64,000 bases of DNA from Saccharospirillum sp. (lineage in GTDB: Bacteria; Pseudomonadota; Gammaproteobacteria; Pseudomonadales; Natronospirillaceae), in assembly GCA_018402545.1 (NCBI GenBank), contig JAGYIL010000001.1:620001-684000 (forward strand). Reading direction: 5' to 3'. The notes under the pieces are model-generated. The model had not been told where the DNA came from. It saw nothing but the letters and a program-made list of their open reading frames with translations, and made no database searches. This document shows positions 44,372 to 53,102 of this stretch, in pieces. A program made the translations under genes and the position numbers. The stretch's first letter is position 1. Each line of letters starts with the position of its first letter.

Positions 44372-46825
44372 ATGCAATCAACCCGCCTGGCTAACTGGCT
44401 GGAACGCTACACCGACTGGGTTATGCGACACCCCTGGCCGGTGCTGGCCAGCCTGTTGCTGTTTATGGTGGCGCTTGGCAGTCAGTTGCCGCATTTGCAA
44501 ATCGATACCGATCTTGAGCATTTTATCGATGAAAGCAAACCTGCGCGCCAGGCCTATAACGCCGTTAAGGAAACCTATGGCCGCAACGACGTTATCGTGG
44601 TCGGTATTGAAGCCGCCGATGTGCTCAGCGATGAGAGCCTGACCCGGCTGGCCGACCTTCACCGGCGCATTGAACAGCAAGTGCCCTGGGTGCGGCGGGT
44701 CGACAGCTTGCTGAACGCCCCTTATCAGGAAGGCACGGCCGATAGCCTGAATGTCGATGACCTGGTGCCAGAACCGGTAGGCACGCTGAGCCGGGCCACC
44801 ATTGAAGACCGTATTGCCGCGACGCCCGCACTGGAAGGGCTGGTGGTCAACGCCGACCGCACCTTCACCACCTTGGTGATTGAACCCTATACCTACGACT
44901 TTGACCCCCAGGCGGTAACCGACGACGCGGCCGCGTTCGACGATGCCTTTGGTGACGCCTTTGCGACGACCCCATCTGCAGAAACACCCGCACCCGTAGG
45001 GGAAGGCGATACCTTTCTGCCCATCGAGAAAATGTTCGAGTTGATTACCGCGCTCGAAGCCGAAATGGCCGCGACCGAAGGGCTGGATGCCGTGCTGGCC
45101 GGTATGCCGGTGATTAACCAGCAACTGGAAGCCACTATGAAGAGCGAGATGCAGACCTTCATCGGCCTTACCATCGCGCTGATCATCACGGTGCTGATTG
45201 TGTTTTTCCGGCGCGTTTCGGCGGTGGTGATTCCGCTTTCAGCGGTGCTGCTGGCCATTCTGGCAACCTTCGCGAGCCTGTCGCTGGCCGGTCAGACGGT
45301 GCAGATGCCGCTGATTCTGGTGCCGTCTTTTCTGCTCGCCATTACCGTGGGCGATGCCATTCATGTGCTGACGCATTTTTTCCGGGCCTACAACACCGGG
45401 CAAGACCGCCACGCCGCCATGCGCCTGGCGATTCGCCGCACGGCCTTGCCCATGCTGCTGACCTCACTGACCACCGCGGCCGGGCTCGCGACGCTGGCCA
45501 GTGGTGATCTGATCCCCATTGCCAACCTCGGCCTGTTTGCGGCGTTGGGGGTTATGTTGGCCTTTGCGCTGACGGTGTTGCTGATGCCGGCGTTGATGTC
45601 GCTCTGGCCATTGTCGGCACCACGAACGGTACGGGCTTCTGTATCTGAGCAAGCCAACGGACACGGCCCGGTGCAAGCGGTTCTGCGCTGGTTCGCAGGC
45701 TTGAGCCTGCGCCGTGGTGCCTGGCTAGCGGGTGTGTGGCTGTTGGCAGTGGCGATTGCGCTAACGCTGGCGGTGCAACTGCGGTTTTCGTTCGACCCCC
45801 TGAACTGGATGCCGGCATCGCTACCGATCCGCGCCGCGACCGACACCATCGATGCGAAGTTGAGCGGCACCATAAATATGGATGTCATCATCGATACCGG
45901 TGAAGAAAACGGACTGAAAAATCCGCAGATGCTGCAGCGGCTGGATGAGGTGCTGACGCAACTTCAGGCAGGCCGCCCCGGCGGCGTCAGCATCGGGCAC
46001 GTCAATTCCCTGCTCGACATCATTAAAGGCACCCACCAGGCCCTGAACAGTGGCGATGCCGATTATTACGCCATTCCCGATTCGACCAGTTTGCTCGCCG
46101 AAGAACTGGTGCTGTTCGAGAACAGCGGTGCCGATGAACTGAGCCGCCTGGTCAGCCCCGATTACCGCGAAATGAAGATCACGCTGATCATGCCCTGGGC
46201 CGACATTCTGCAATACCAGGGCTTTATTGACGTGACGGAACAAACCCTCAGCCAGGCACTGACGCCCTGGGCTGAAGTGCGAGTAGCGGGCTTGCTGCCG
46301 CTGCTCAGCGATACGCTCGATGAAGTCATCACCACCACCGCCTGGAGCTATGGCCTGGCCGCCATTGCCATCACGCTGATGATGATGGCCCTGCTGCGTT
46401 CGGTTGGGTTGGGCGCGGTGGCCATGCTACCCAACCTGGCGCCCATTCTGGTGGTGATGGGGCTGATGAAAGTGCTCGGCATTCCGTTGGACCTGTTCAC
46501 CATGCTGGTCGCGACCGTCGCCATTGGCATTACCGTCGATAACACCGTGCACTTTGCTCACCACTTCCGCACTGCCTTTGCTGAAACCGGCGATGCAGAA
46601 CAGGCCGTCGACATCGCTTTTGAAAATGCAGGCCCCGCCTTGCTGACCACGGCCGTGGTGTTAACTGTCGGGTTTTACGTGTTTTTGTTCAGTGATGTAT
46701 CGAGCATTTTCCATTTTGGGTTGCTCAGCGGAACCGCCTTTCTGCTCGCTGCACTATCGAATTTCACGCTTACACCAGTGCTGCTGCGCTGGTATGCCCC
46801 ACGCCTGAAACAGGAGACTAACTGA
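44372..46825 (+). CDS. RND-superfamily (MMPL-type) exporter
   Basis: 817-residue inner-membrane transporter with the RND layout: transmembrane helix 1 at about 18-38, a large periplasmic domain (about 40-265), a helix bundle, a second periplasmic domain (about 465-645) and a final bundle. The fold resembles HpnN/MMPL-type exporters of hydrophobic lipids rather than HAE-type drug pumps, and no membrane-fusion protein is present. ATG 44372 has AAGGAG seven bases upstream; an earlier in-frame start lies inside hairpin R4. The first periplasmic domain contains Asp-Asp-Ala-Phe-Gly-Asp-Ala-Phe (190-197), which recurs in the barrel protein two genes on. Overlaps the next gene by one base. Confidence 0.88.
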   Translation: MQSTRLANWLERYTDWVMRHPWPVLASLLLFMVALGSQLPHLQIDTDLEHFIDESKPARQAYNAVKETYGRNDVIVVGIEAADVLSDESLTRLADLHRRIEQQVPWVRRVDSLLNAPYQEGTADSLNVDDLVPEPVGTLSRATIEDRIAATPALEGLVVNADRTFTTLVIEPYTYDFDPQAVTDDAAAFDDAFGDAFATTPSAETPAPVGEGDTFLPIEKMFELITALEAEMAATEGLDAVLAGMPVINQQLEATMKSEMQTFIGLTIALIITVLIVFFRRVSAVVIPLSAVLLAILATFASLSLAGQTVQMPLILVPSFLLAITVGDAIHVLTHFFRAYNTGQDRHAAMRLAIRRTALPMLLTSLTTAAGLATLASGDLIPIANLGLFAALGVMLAFALTVLLMPALMSLWPLSAPRTVRASVSEQANGHGPVQAVLRWFAGLSLRRGAWLAGVWLLAVAIALTLAVQLRFSFDPLNWMPASLPIRAATDTIDAKLSGTINMDVIIDTGEENGLKNPQMLQRLDEVLTQLQAGRPGGVSIGHVNSLLDIIKGTHQALNSGDADYYAIPDSTSLLAEELVLFENSGADELSRLVSPDYREMKITLIMPWADILQYQGFIDVTEQTLSQALTPWAEVRVAGLLPLLSDTLDEVITTTAWSYGLAAIAITLMMMALLRSVGLGAVAMLPNLAPILVVMGLMKVLGIPLDLFTMLVATVAIGITVDNTVHFAHHFRTAFAETGDAEQAVDIAFENAGPALLTTAVVLTVGFYVFLFSDVSSIFHFGLLSGTAFLLAALSNFTLTPVLLRWYAPRLKQETN

Positions 46826-47646
46826 TGAGATTCTTCACCCAAGCACCCCCGAACCTGACCGCAGGCATCGCCATTCTTATTGCCATGCTGGTGCTGGCCT
46901 GCAACACCGCCCAGGCTGAAACCGGCCGCGAGATTATGGAGCAGGTCGACGCCCAACCGTCGCCCGAACTGATGGCATCCGACATGGCGATGACCCTCAT
47001 CGACCGCAACGGCAACCAGCGCGTGCGCCGCCTGCGTTCGCTCAGCCGAACCTTTGACGACAGTGAACGCAGCCTGCTGTTTTTTCTGGAACCTTCCGAT
47101 GTGCGCGGCACCGGTTTTCTGGTGCACGATTACGACGACCCGCAACGCAATGACGACCAGTGGCTCTTCCTGCCCAGCATGAATAAATCGAAACGCATTG
47201 CCGGCAGCGACCAGAGCAGCAGCTTCATGGGGTCCGATTTATCCTATGCCGATATGTCATCGCGCAATCTCGATGAATGGACCTACGAACTGCTGGGTGA
47301 AGAGCGGGTAGGGGAGGAACCCGTTTGGCGGGTACGTGCAACCGCCGCCAACCAGAGCGTGGTCGACCGCACCGGCTATACCGAATCGGTCGTGTATGTT
47401 CAGCAAAGCAATCATCAGGTCATCCGCGCCATTCACACGCTTGAACAAGCCAATGAACGCAAACTGATGAACCTCCCCGAATGGGAGCAACGCGATGGCT
47501 TCTGGTTGCCGCTGGTGATGCAGGTGGTCAGCCAGGAAGGTGGCCAGACGGTGCACCGCACCCAACTGACGTTCAGCAACATCAGCCTGAACCCCGAGGT
47601 TTCTGCGTCTGAATTTACCGTTCAGCGCCTGGAGCAGGGCTTATGA
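46825..47646 (+). CDS. LolA-like outer-membrane lipoprotein-sorting protein
   Basis: 273-residue exported protein; signal peptide about 1-31 (Thr-Ala-Gln-Ala before Glu). The body matches the LolA-like family found beside MMPL-type exporters: Arg-Arg-Leu-Arg-Ser-Leu-Ser-Arg-Thr-Phe, Phe-Leu-Glu-Pro-Ser-Asp-Val-Arg-Gly-Thr-Gly-Phe and Trp-Leu-Phe-Leu-Pro-Ser-Met. It should form an open hydrophobic beta-shell that carries a lipid-like cargo across the periplasm between the exporter and the outer membrane. Coupled at both ends (one-base and four-base overlaps). The exact cargo is unknown. Confidence 0.87.
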   Translation: MRFFTQAPPNLTAGIAILIAMLVLACNTAQAETGREIMEQVDAQPSPELMASDMAMTLIDRNGNQRVRRLRSLSRTFDDSERSLLFFLEPSDVRGTGFLVHDYDDPQRNDDQWLFLPSMNKSKRIAGSDQSSSFMGSDLSYADMSSRNLDEWTYELLGEERVGEEPVWRVRATAANQSVVDRTGYTESVVYVQQSNHQVIRAIHTLEQANERKLMNLPEWEQRDGFWLPLVMQVVSQEGGQTVHRTQLTFSNISLNPEVSASEFTVQRLEQGL

Positions 47647-49007
47647 AACCCAGCGTTTGGCTGCCCGTTCTGGCCGCTCTGTGCGCCAGCGTTGCAGCAG
47701 AAGATGACCCCTTCGGCGATGCCTTCGACAGCGGTTTCAGCGAGGTTGAAACCGCCGACCCAGCCTCAAACAGCGAGCTGTATATCGCCAACCGCCTGAT
47801 CCACCGGGGCCAGTGGGCCACGGCACACAGCGCCCCGGCACCGGGCGCAACCGATCATCGCGGCCTGGCGAGCCTGGTAACGGCCTGGAACCCCCGGCTG
47901 GAATGGCGGCCCTCCGAGCGGTTAAACATTCTGGTGGATGCCGAACTGAGCCAGGATTGGGTGTTCGAGCTGAGATCAGACGCAGACTGGAAAACCCCCT
48001 ACCGCGACCAGCGCGAGACCCAATTTGAACTCAATGAAGCCCGGATCGCCTACACAACGCCAGGCTGGGTGCTCACCAGCGGCCGGCAAGTGCTGACCTG
48101 GGGCTTCAACGATGTGCTGTCGATACTGGAGCCGGTGAACCCGCCACAACTTTCACAACCCGGCTTGTACGATGCCGATGAAGCCCGGCTCTCGCGCTGG
48201 CTGACCGAGGCCCGCTATTACCTGGGCGACTGGACCTTACAGGGCGTTATCGCCCACGAAACCCGCACAGCGGAACTGCCGGTATATGGCAGTGACTATT
48301 ACCCGGCCACGGCCGAAACCGATGACCAAACCCCAGACCAGGGCTGGGAAGACCCGGGCGCCCACTCCGGCGGCATTCGCCTGAGCGGCTTGTGGCTCAA
48401 TGCGGATATCGCAGCGTTTATCTGGCGCGGTTACAACCCCTCGGGCCATCTGGAATTCAGGCCCGGCGGCATCGAACGCCACTACGAACGCCTAACCACC
48501 CTCGGTGCCGGGCTGAGCCTGCCCGTGGGGCCAGCCATCCTGAAAGCCGAGCTGGCCGCCGAAGACGGCCTGGCCTGGGCACCGGTTAACGGCAACTCGC
48601 CGCAAACGCATGACCCGGTGCGCACCACCGAGCGGTTGGGCTGGGCCCTGGGCAGCGACCTGACGCTACCCGCGAACAGCCGGCTGGTGCTGGAACTCAG
48701 CACAAGGTATCTTCCGGACTATCAACCCGGCATGGCGGCCACTTTGGGCGAAGAATTCAGCCACCGCTGGGCCGTTGGCGTTGAACACAGCACCGCCCGC
48801 GAACGGCTGACGCTGACCACGGCCATATTGGGCTTTGGCCTGACCGACAACAACGGACAAGCCATTCGACTCGGCGCCGACTGGACCATCAACGACCAGT
48901 GGCGCTCCGAACTGGGCTGGGTAAGCTATCGCAGCGGCGACGCACCCGCCCTACAAGCCGCCGAAGACAACGACCGACTGTTCTGGCAAGTAGAGTGGCT
49001 GTTTTAG
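47643..49007 (+). CDS. Outer-membrane beta-barrel protein of the exporter cluster
   Basis: 454-residue exported protein, signal peptide 1-19 (Ser-Val-Ala-Ala before Glu20), then amphipathic beta-strands ending in a C-terminal aromatic strand (Trp-Gln-Val-Glu-Trp-Leu-Phe), typical of BAM-inserted barrels. It resembles the DUF1302-type proteins that accompany such RND exporters, though it is shorter than classical members. The mature N terminus is Glu-Asp-Asp-Pro-Phe-Gly-Asp-Ala-Phe, matching the periplasmic Asp-Asp-Ala-Phe-Gly-Asp-Ala-Phe of the exporter. Starts within the last codons of the preceding gene. Probably the outer-membrane exit of this export route; the substrate is unknown. Confidence 0.75.
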   Translation: MKPSVWLPVLAALCASVAAEDDPFGDAFDSGFSEVETADPASNSELYIANRLIHRGQWATAHSAPAPGATDHRGLASLVTAWNPRLEWRPSERLNILVDAELSQDWVFELRSDADWKTPYRDQRETQFELNEARIAYTTPGWVLTSGRQVLTWGFNDVLSILEPVNPPQLSQPGLYDADEARLSRWLTEARYYLGDWTLQGVIAHETRTAELPVYGSDYYPATAETDDQTPDQGWEDPGAHSGGIRLSGLWLNADIAAFIWRGYNPSGHLEFRPGGIERHYERLTTLGAGLSLPVGPAILKAELAAEDGLAWAPVNGNSPQTHDPVRTTERLGWALGSDLTLPANSRLVLELSTRYLPDYQPGMAATLGEEFSHRWAVGVEHSTARERLTLTTAILGFGLTDNNGQAIRLGADWTINDQWRSELGWVSYRSGDAPALQAAEDNDRLFWQVEWLF

Positions 49008-49048
49008 TTCAAGGTCGGAGTTTGGTCTCACAGTATTGCCATGAGTCC

Positions 49049-49161
49049 GTATCAGTCACCGGGTGCGTCTTTCCGGGGTCGGCGTGAACCCATCCATGGG
49101 GCCTAGACCGCAGCATCCTTGCTGCGGACTTCCCCGGAAAGACACACCCGGCACCTGATAC
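49049..49161 (-). repeat. Long hairpin repeat R5
   Basis: Inner arms 49059-49078 and 49132-49151 pair over 20 bp with one wobble; outer arms GTATCAG (49049-49055) and CTGATAC (49155-49161) also pair. Same orientation as R4. Minus-strand core: AGTCCGCAGCAAGGATGCTG, CGGTCTAGGC, CCATGGATGGGTTCACGCC. This is the most compact copy. Lies between the barrel gene and the TetR gene. Confidence 0.85.
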
Positions 49162-49237
49162 TCAGTCTTTCGTTTCTTCCAACACGTGTTAAGTAACAAC
49201 CCCGTGACCAGTCAGTTGCCTAATAAAGGGAAGCGTT

Positions 49238-49843
49238 ATGCAAGAACCACAACCCAGCCCGGGATCAGACACCGCTCACCACCGGTTGCTGGAAGCCGGC
49301 AGGCACCTGTTTTTGCATCAGGATTATCAGCGCGTATCGATTCGGCGCATCGCCGACCGCGCCGGCGTAAATTCCGCGATGATCGCCTATTATTTTGGCG
49401 ACAAAAGCGGGCTGTACCGCGCGGTATTGCTCAGTTATCTGAACCCGGTTAAAGCCTATGTGCTGGAAAACATAAAACGGTTTCCCGAGATGTCGTTTGG
49501 GGATCTGTTTCGCTACTTTTACCGCTACGCGCCCCGCGAGCTGATTCATATGGTCGTCAAAAGTGCCCTCTACGCGCCAGACTCACAACGCCAATGGCTG
49601 ATCGACACCATTCTTCGCCCCCTCATTCAGCAGGTAGAGCAACAGCTCGACCACTCCCTGCCCAAAGGCCGGATACACCGGCCCGAGCAGGCCAGGCTGG
49701 TGCTGCAAAGCCTGCTGATCGCCCCGTTGTTGCTGCAACCAGTGCTCGAATCGGTCAGTCGTAAACCGATGGACGACGCCTATTTCGATGAACTGGGCGA
49801 CTTCATTGGTACGATTCTCGACCGGGCTTTTCGGGAACCTTAA
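49238..49843 (+). CDS. TetR-family transcriptional regulator
   Basis: 201 residues. Helix-turn-helix at about 30-60 (Ile-Arg-Arg-Ile-Ala-Asp-Arg-Ala-Gly-Val-Asn-Ser-Ala-Met-Ile-Ala-Tyr-Tyr-Phe-Gly-Asp-Lys), then a helical ligand domain. AAGGGAAG precedes the start. It lies directly after the exporter cluster on the same strand and is probably its local repressor, sensing the exported or a related hydrophobic compound; hairpin R5 separates them. No clear operator palindrome is seen upstream of the exporter. Confidence 0.87.
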   Translation: MQEPQPSPGSDTAHHRLLEAGRHLFLHQDYQRVSIRRIADRAGVNSAMIAYYFGDKSGLYRAVLLSYLNPVKAYVLENIKRFPEMSFGDLFRYFYRYAPRELIHMVVKSALYAPDSQRQWLIDTILRPLIQQVEQQLDHSLPKGRIHRPEQARLVLQSLLIAPLLLQPVLESVSRKPMDDAYFDELGDFIGTILDRAFREP

Positions 49844-49937
49844 CGCACTGACCTTAAAAGAGACGCCCCCACCTCCTGACTACCGAGACGATAAAAATCG
49901 CCTTACACTGGGGCAAACCCCACCGGAGTGCCCGACC

Positions 49938-50339
49938 ATGCCTGATATCACCGTTTCTCTCACCCGAGCCGGCACCACCGCCAGCGAAGCCCGCATTCGC
50001 GATCACCATATTGTTATGGACCGCCCCACCGAAAAAGGCGGAGAAAACGCCGGCCCCATGGGCGGCGAAGCCCTGCTGGCGGCGCTCGGCGGGTGTTTCA
50101 TGTCTAACCTGGTGGCCGCTGCCCAGGCTCGGGACGTTGAGCTCGGCGACATCGACGTCAGCATCACCGGCACCCTGGCCGGCACGCCCCCGGTGTATGA
50201 AAGCATCGCGATGACGGTAACCGGCGCTGCCAGCGTCGACAGCCTGCCCAAGCTGGTGACCATGGCCGAGCGCGGCTGCATTGTGGCGAATACCCTGAAA
50301 GCAGGGCTGACCCTAACGGTAGAGACCCGCCAAAGCTAA
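49938..50339 (+). CDS. OsmC-family peroxiredoxin-like protein
   Basis: 133-residue OsmC/Ohr-family protein with the two expected cysteines, Cys53 (Leu-Gly-Gly-Cys-Phe-Met-Ser-Asn) and Cys114 (Glu-Arg-Gly-Cys-Ile-Val-Ala-Asn). Family members reduce organic hydroperoxides in the cytosol. ATG 49938 with GGAG upstream is used; the longer frame from 49788 overlaps the TetR gene. The spacing of 94 bases after the TetR gene allows co-transcription but does not prove it. Confidence 0.9.
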   Translation: MPDITVSLTRAGTTASEARIRDHHIVMDRPTEKGGENAGPMGGEALLAALGGCFMSNLVAAAQARDVELGDIDVSITGTLAGTPPVYESIAMTVTGAASVDSLPKLVTMAERGCIVANTLKAGLTLTVETRQS

Positions 50340-50504
50340 ACCTTCGAACGGGTTTCTGGCGCGGAATGACTCGCCAGGCGTCAGAAGCCCGTTGTAACGG
50401 CCCCTCAGCGACACCAAAGCACACCATATTTGAGACCTCAAACAACGTTTGGTCTGTTATAAAAAGGGATAATGATCCGTTAACAGACTGAAGGGAGCTG
50501 GCGA

Positions 50505-53102
50505 GTGTCCAGGTATAACAGGAAGAACATAAGCCCGTTGCGGGCCTTTTTTTTGATCACATTAATCAGTGGTGTATTGGCGGGCTGTAATAGCAATAGC
50601 GAGCAGTTCAGCGATTCTGACGACTCGAACGCCGATTCCCAAACCACCGACCCGGTTTCATCCACCGATGGTGACACCACCGAAGACCCGTCGGACGACA
50701 CACCCGAAACCTCAGACCCCCTCCCGCCGCAGCTAGCCGACCAGACGCTGGTGCTTCAATACCAGGCCAGCATAGCGGGCACCATTACCTTCAGCGGAAG
50801 CGACGACCCCGAAAGCGATCCGCAACTGAGCATCATCTCTGACCCGACCCGGGGAACCCTTGAGTTGGTGGACCCAGCCACCGGCCAATTCGAATACGAG
50901 CCGGTTGACTCCGATGCCTGGGCAGGCGACAGCTTCACCGTGCAGGTAGACGACGTGGGGCTTCAATCTCAGGTGCGCACCATAACGCTCGAATTTACCG
51001 ATGAGACCGTGCCAACCCTGACGCTCATGCCTGGGAATGCCGCTGAGAATGTCAGCGTGGAAACCCGGTTAAGTGCCCAATCGGATGTTCCTATTGACCC
51101 GGCTACCCTCAGCTACACAGACAACGGCATCTGCGACGGCAGCGTACAAATCAGCAGCGATAACTTCGCCAGCTGCCACGGCATAGCCAGTCACAGCATT
51201 GAAGCGGGTAATCGCCTTGAGTTCACCCTGGCCACCTCGCTGGACGCCAATGCCGACTACAGTTGGCGCTTAACAGACGCCGTAACCTCCGTTTTTGGCA
51301 CCCCAATAGCAGAAGATACCTCCACCTTTACCACTGTGGGACAGACGCTGTTCATCTCTGAAGTGGGCGCTTCCCCCTATGTGAACATCATGCGATGGTT
51401 TGAACTCTATAACGCCGGTTCTACCCCTCTGAACCTGGCCGATTATGAGCTGCGCAGCCCCGGTGTCGATGTTGTAAACGGTTGGGCCACTGTGGATAGC
51501 CGTACCTTTGCGTTCCCCAATGTGCAAATTGCCCCGGGCCAGTACCTGGTGGTGCGGGCGCAAAGCAGTTATTCGAATTCAGAGGCGGAAGACACCGCCC
51601 AGGTTATCCACCTCGACGACGAACAATGGCGCCCCCATTGGAACGGCAACGGCTTTCTGGAAATTAACCGCCTGAGCGATGGCGCAACCATCGACTACGT
51701 CAGCTTCGGGTCTGCTCCCAGCCCCAGTGAAGCAGACGCCTGGACGGGCAGTTCCGTGGCAGCCCTGCCTACAGCAGGCGACAGCTTTGGCCAGAGCATC
51801 GGCCGCGATGCCTTTCTGACCGACACCGACTCGGCCGCAGACTGGACTCCTTACAGCTGGGCGACAGTCGGCGGGCCTAACGACGTATGCGGCACGGAAG
51901 ACCTTGACCAGGATGGCATTCCCGATTGCAACGAACAGCCCGGCAGCACCTTTGCCGGCATGCCGCTCTATGAGTGGGGCGCCCGGGCCGGCAGGGCCGA
52001 TATCTTTCTGGAAGTCGATTACGTCGACTCGACCGACGACGGTAACCTGCCATTCGACGAAGGGGTTCAGCCGCGCCGCGAAGCCCTGCAGAAAGTCATC
52101 GATGCCTTTGCCGCGAAAAACATTGCCGTGCACATCGACGCGGGCGACCTGTTCGACGAAAGCCCCGGCCTAAACCCGGCCAATTTCGATCTGGGCGGCG
52201 GGCAGGAAGTACCCTATGCACTGAGCATCGACTTCAGCCCAACGGGCAGCCAGGCGAGCTTCTTTGACTACAAGGCCGCCTATTTCGACTACAAACGGCT
52301 GCCGATCTTTCATTACGTTCTATTCAGTACCTCGCGCAACGCCGACGGGTCTGCCGGTTCATCCGGTATTGCCGAAGTGATCGGCAACGACCTCATCGTC
52401 TCGCTAGGAAGCTGGGGCCTCGACAGCACAACACAGGCCAGAACCAACGCGCTGATCAACTTTCAGGCCAGCACCCTGATGCACGAGCTGGGGCATAACC
52501 TCAGCCTGCTTCACGGCGGTGACGACAACGCAAACGCCAAACCCAACTACCTGAGTATTATGAATTACCTGTACCAGCTGAATGGCCTGCCGGAGATTGG
52601 CAACAACGAAGGCGACCGGTATTTCAGCGACTACAGGCCTGCCGGCGGTTGCGAAGGCCAGTTGGTCGATGGCCCCTACGGCGACCCGGCAAACTTCCGG
52701 ATGGACTTTTCCGATGGCAGCTCCGTTGACCTCGACCCGGCCAACCTGGATGAAACCCTGGGCCTTGGCCGCCCGGGCTCAGGCCCGGTCGACTATAACT
52801 GCAACGGCGACGACACCGAGACGAACGTGAACGCCTCTACCACCTTCAGCGACATTCTGGCCACCGGCGCAACGACCATGACCGACCACGACGACTGGAG
52901 TAGCCTGGTGATCGATTTTGGGGGCTACAACGAATGGAACAACTACGGTGCCAGCCTGCAAAGAACCACCAGCCAGCGCCAGACCAACGCCATTCTCAGG
53001 TTTGTGGGGCCAGACAACACCGACCGCCGCCCCTACATAGCCGAGCCAAGCCCACCGGCTGAACTGCTCGAACGAATCCGCTCCCACAAGGTGGCACCAT
53101 GA
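50505..53102 (+). CDS. Secreted metzincin-type metalloprotease lipoprotein with lamin-tail domain
   Basis: 865-residue lipoprotein: lipobox Leu-Ala-Gly-Cys with Cys28 as lipidation site, then an acidic Ser/Asp/Thr-rich linker (29-75). Next come a cadherin-like repeat (about 75-165), an Ig-like domain (about 167-265) and a lamin-tail domain (about 275-400, Phe-Ile-Ser-Glu-Val to Phe-Glu-Leu-Tyr-Asn-Ala-Gly). The catalytic zinc motif is His-Glu-Leu-Gly-His-Asn-Leu-Ser-Leu-Leu-His, with His660, Glu661, His664 and His670, followed by a Met-turn-like Ser-Ile-Met-Asn-Tyr. That pattern defines a metzincin peptidase. GTG start with AAGGGAG upstream. Low-complexity acidic regions suit a marine surface protein. 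Coupled with the next small gene. Confidence 0.82.
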   Translation: MSRYNRKNISPLRAFFLITLISGVLAGCNSNSEQFSDSDDSNADSQTTDPVSSTDGDTTEDPSDDTPETSDPLPPQLADQTLVLQYQASIAGTITFSGSDDPESDPQLSIISDPTRGTLELVDPATGQFEYEPVDSDAWAGDSFTVQVDDVGLQSQVRTITLEFTDETVPTLTLMPGNAAENVSVETRLSAQSDVPIDPATLSYTDNGICDGSVQISSDNFASCHGIASHSIEAGNRLEFTLATSLDANADYSWRLTDAVTSVFGTPIAEDTSTFTTVGQTLFISEVGASPYVNIMRWFELYNAGSTPLNLADYELRSPGVDVVNGWATVDSRTFAFPNVQIAPGQYLVVRAQSSYSNSEAEDTAQVIHLDDEQWRPHWNGNGFLEINRLSDGATIDYVSFGSAPSPSEADAWTGSSVAALPTAGDSFGQSIGRDAFLTDTDSAADWTPYSWATVGGPNDVCGTEDLDQDGIPDCNEQPGSTFAGMPLYEWGARAGRADIFLEVDYVDSTDDGNLPFDEGVQPRREALQKVIDAFAAKNIAVHIDAGDLFDESPGLNPANFDLGGGQEVPYALSIDFSPTGSQASFFDYKAAYFDYKRLPIFHYVLFSTSRNADGSAGSSGIAEVIGNDLIVSLGSWGLDSTTQARTNALINFQASTLMHELGHNLSLLHGGDDNANAKPNYLSIMNYLYQLNGLPEIGNNEGDRYFSDYRPAGGCEGQLVDGPYGDPANFRMDFSDGSSVDLDPANLDETLGLGRPGSGPVDYNCNGDDTETNVNASTTFSDILATGATTMTDHDDWSSLVIDFGGYNEWNNYGASLQRTTSQRQTNAILRFVGPDNTDRRPYIAEPSPPAELLERIRSHKVAP

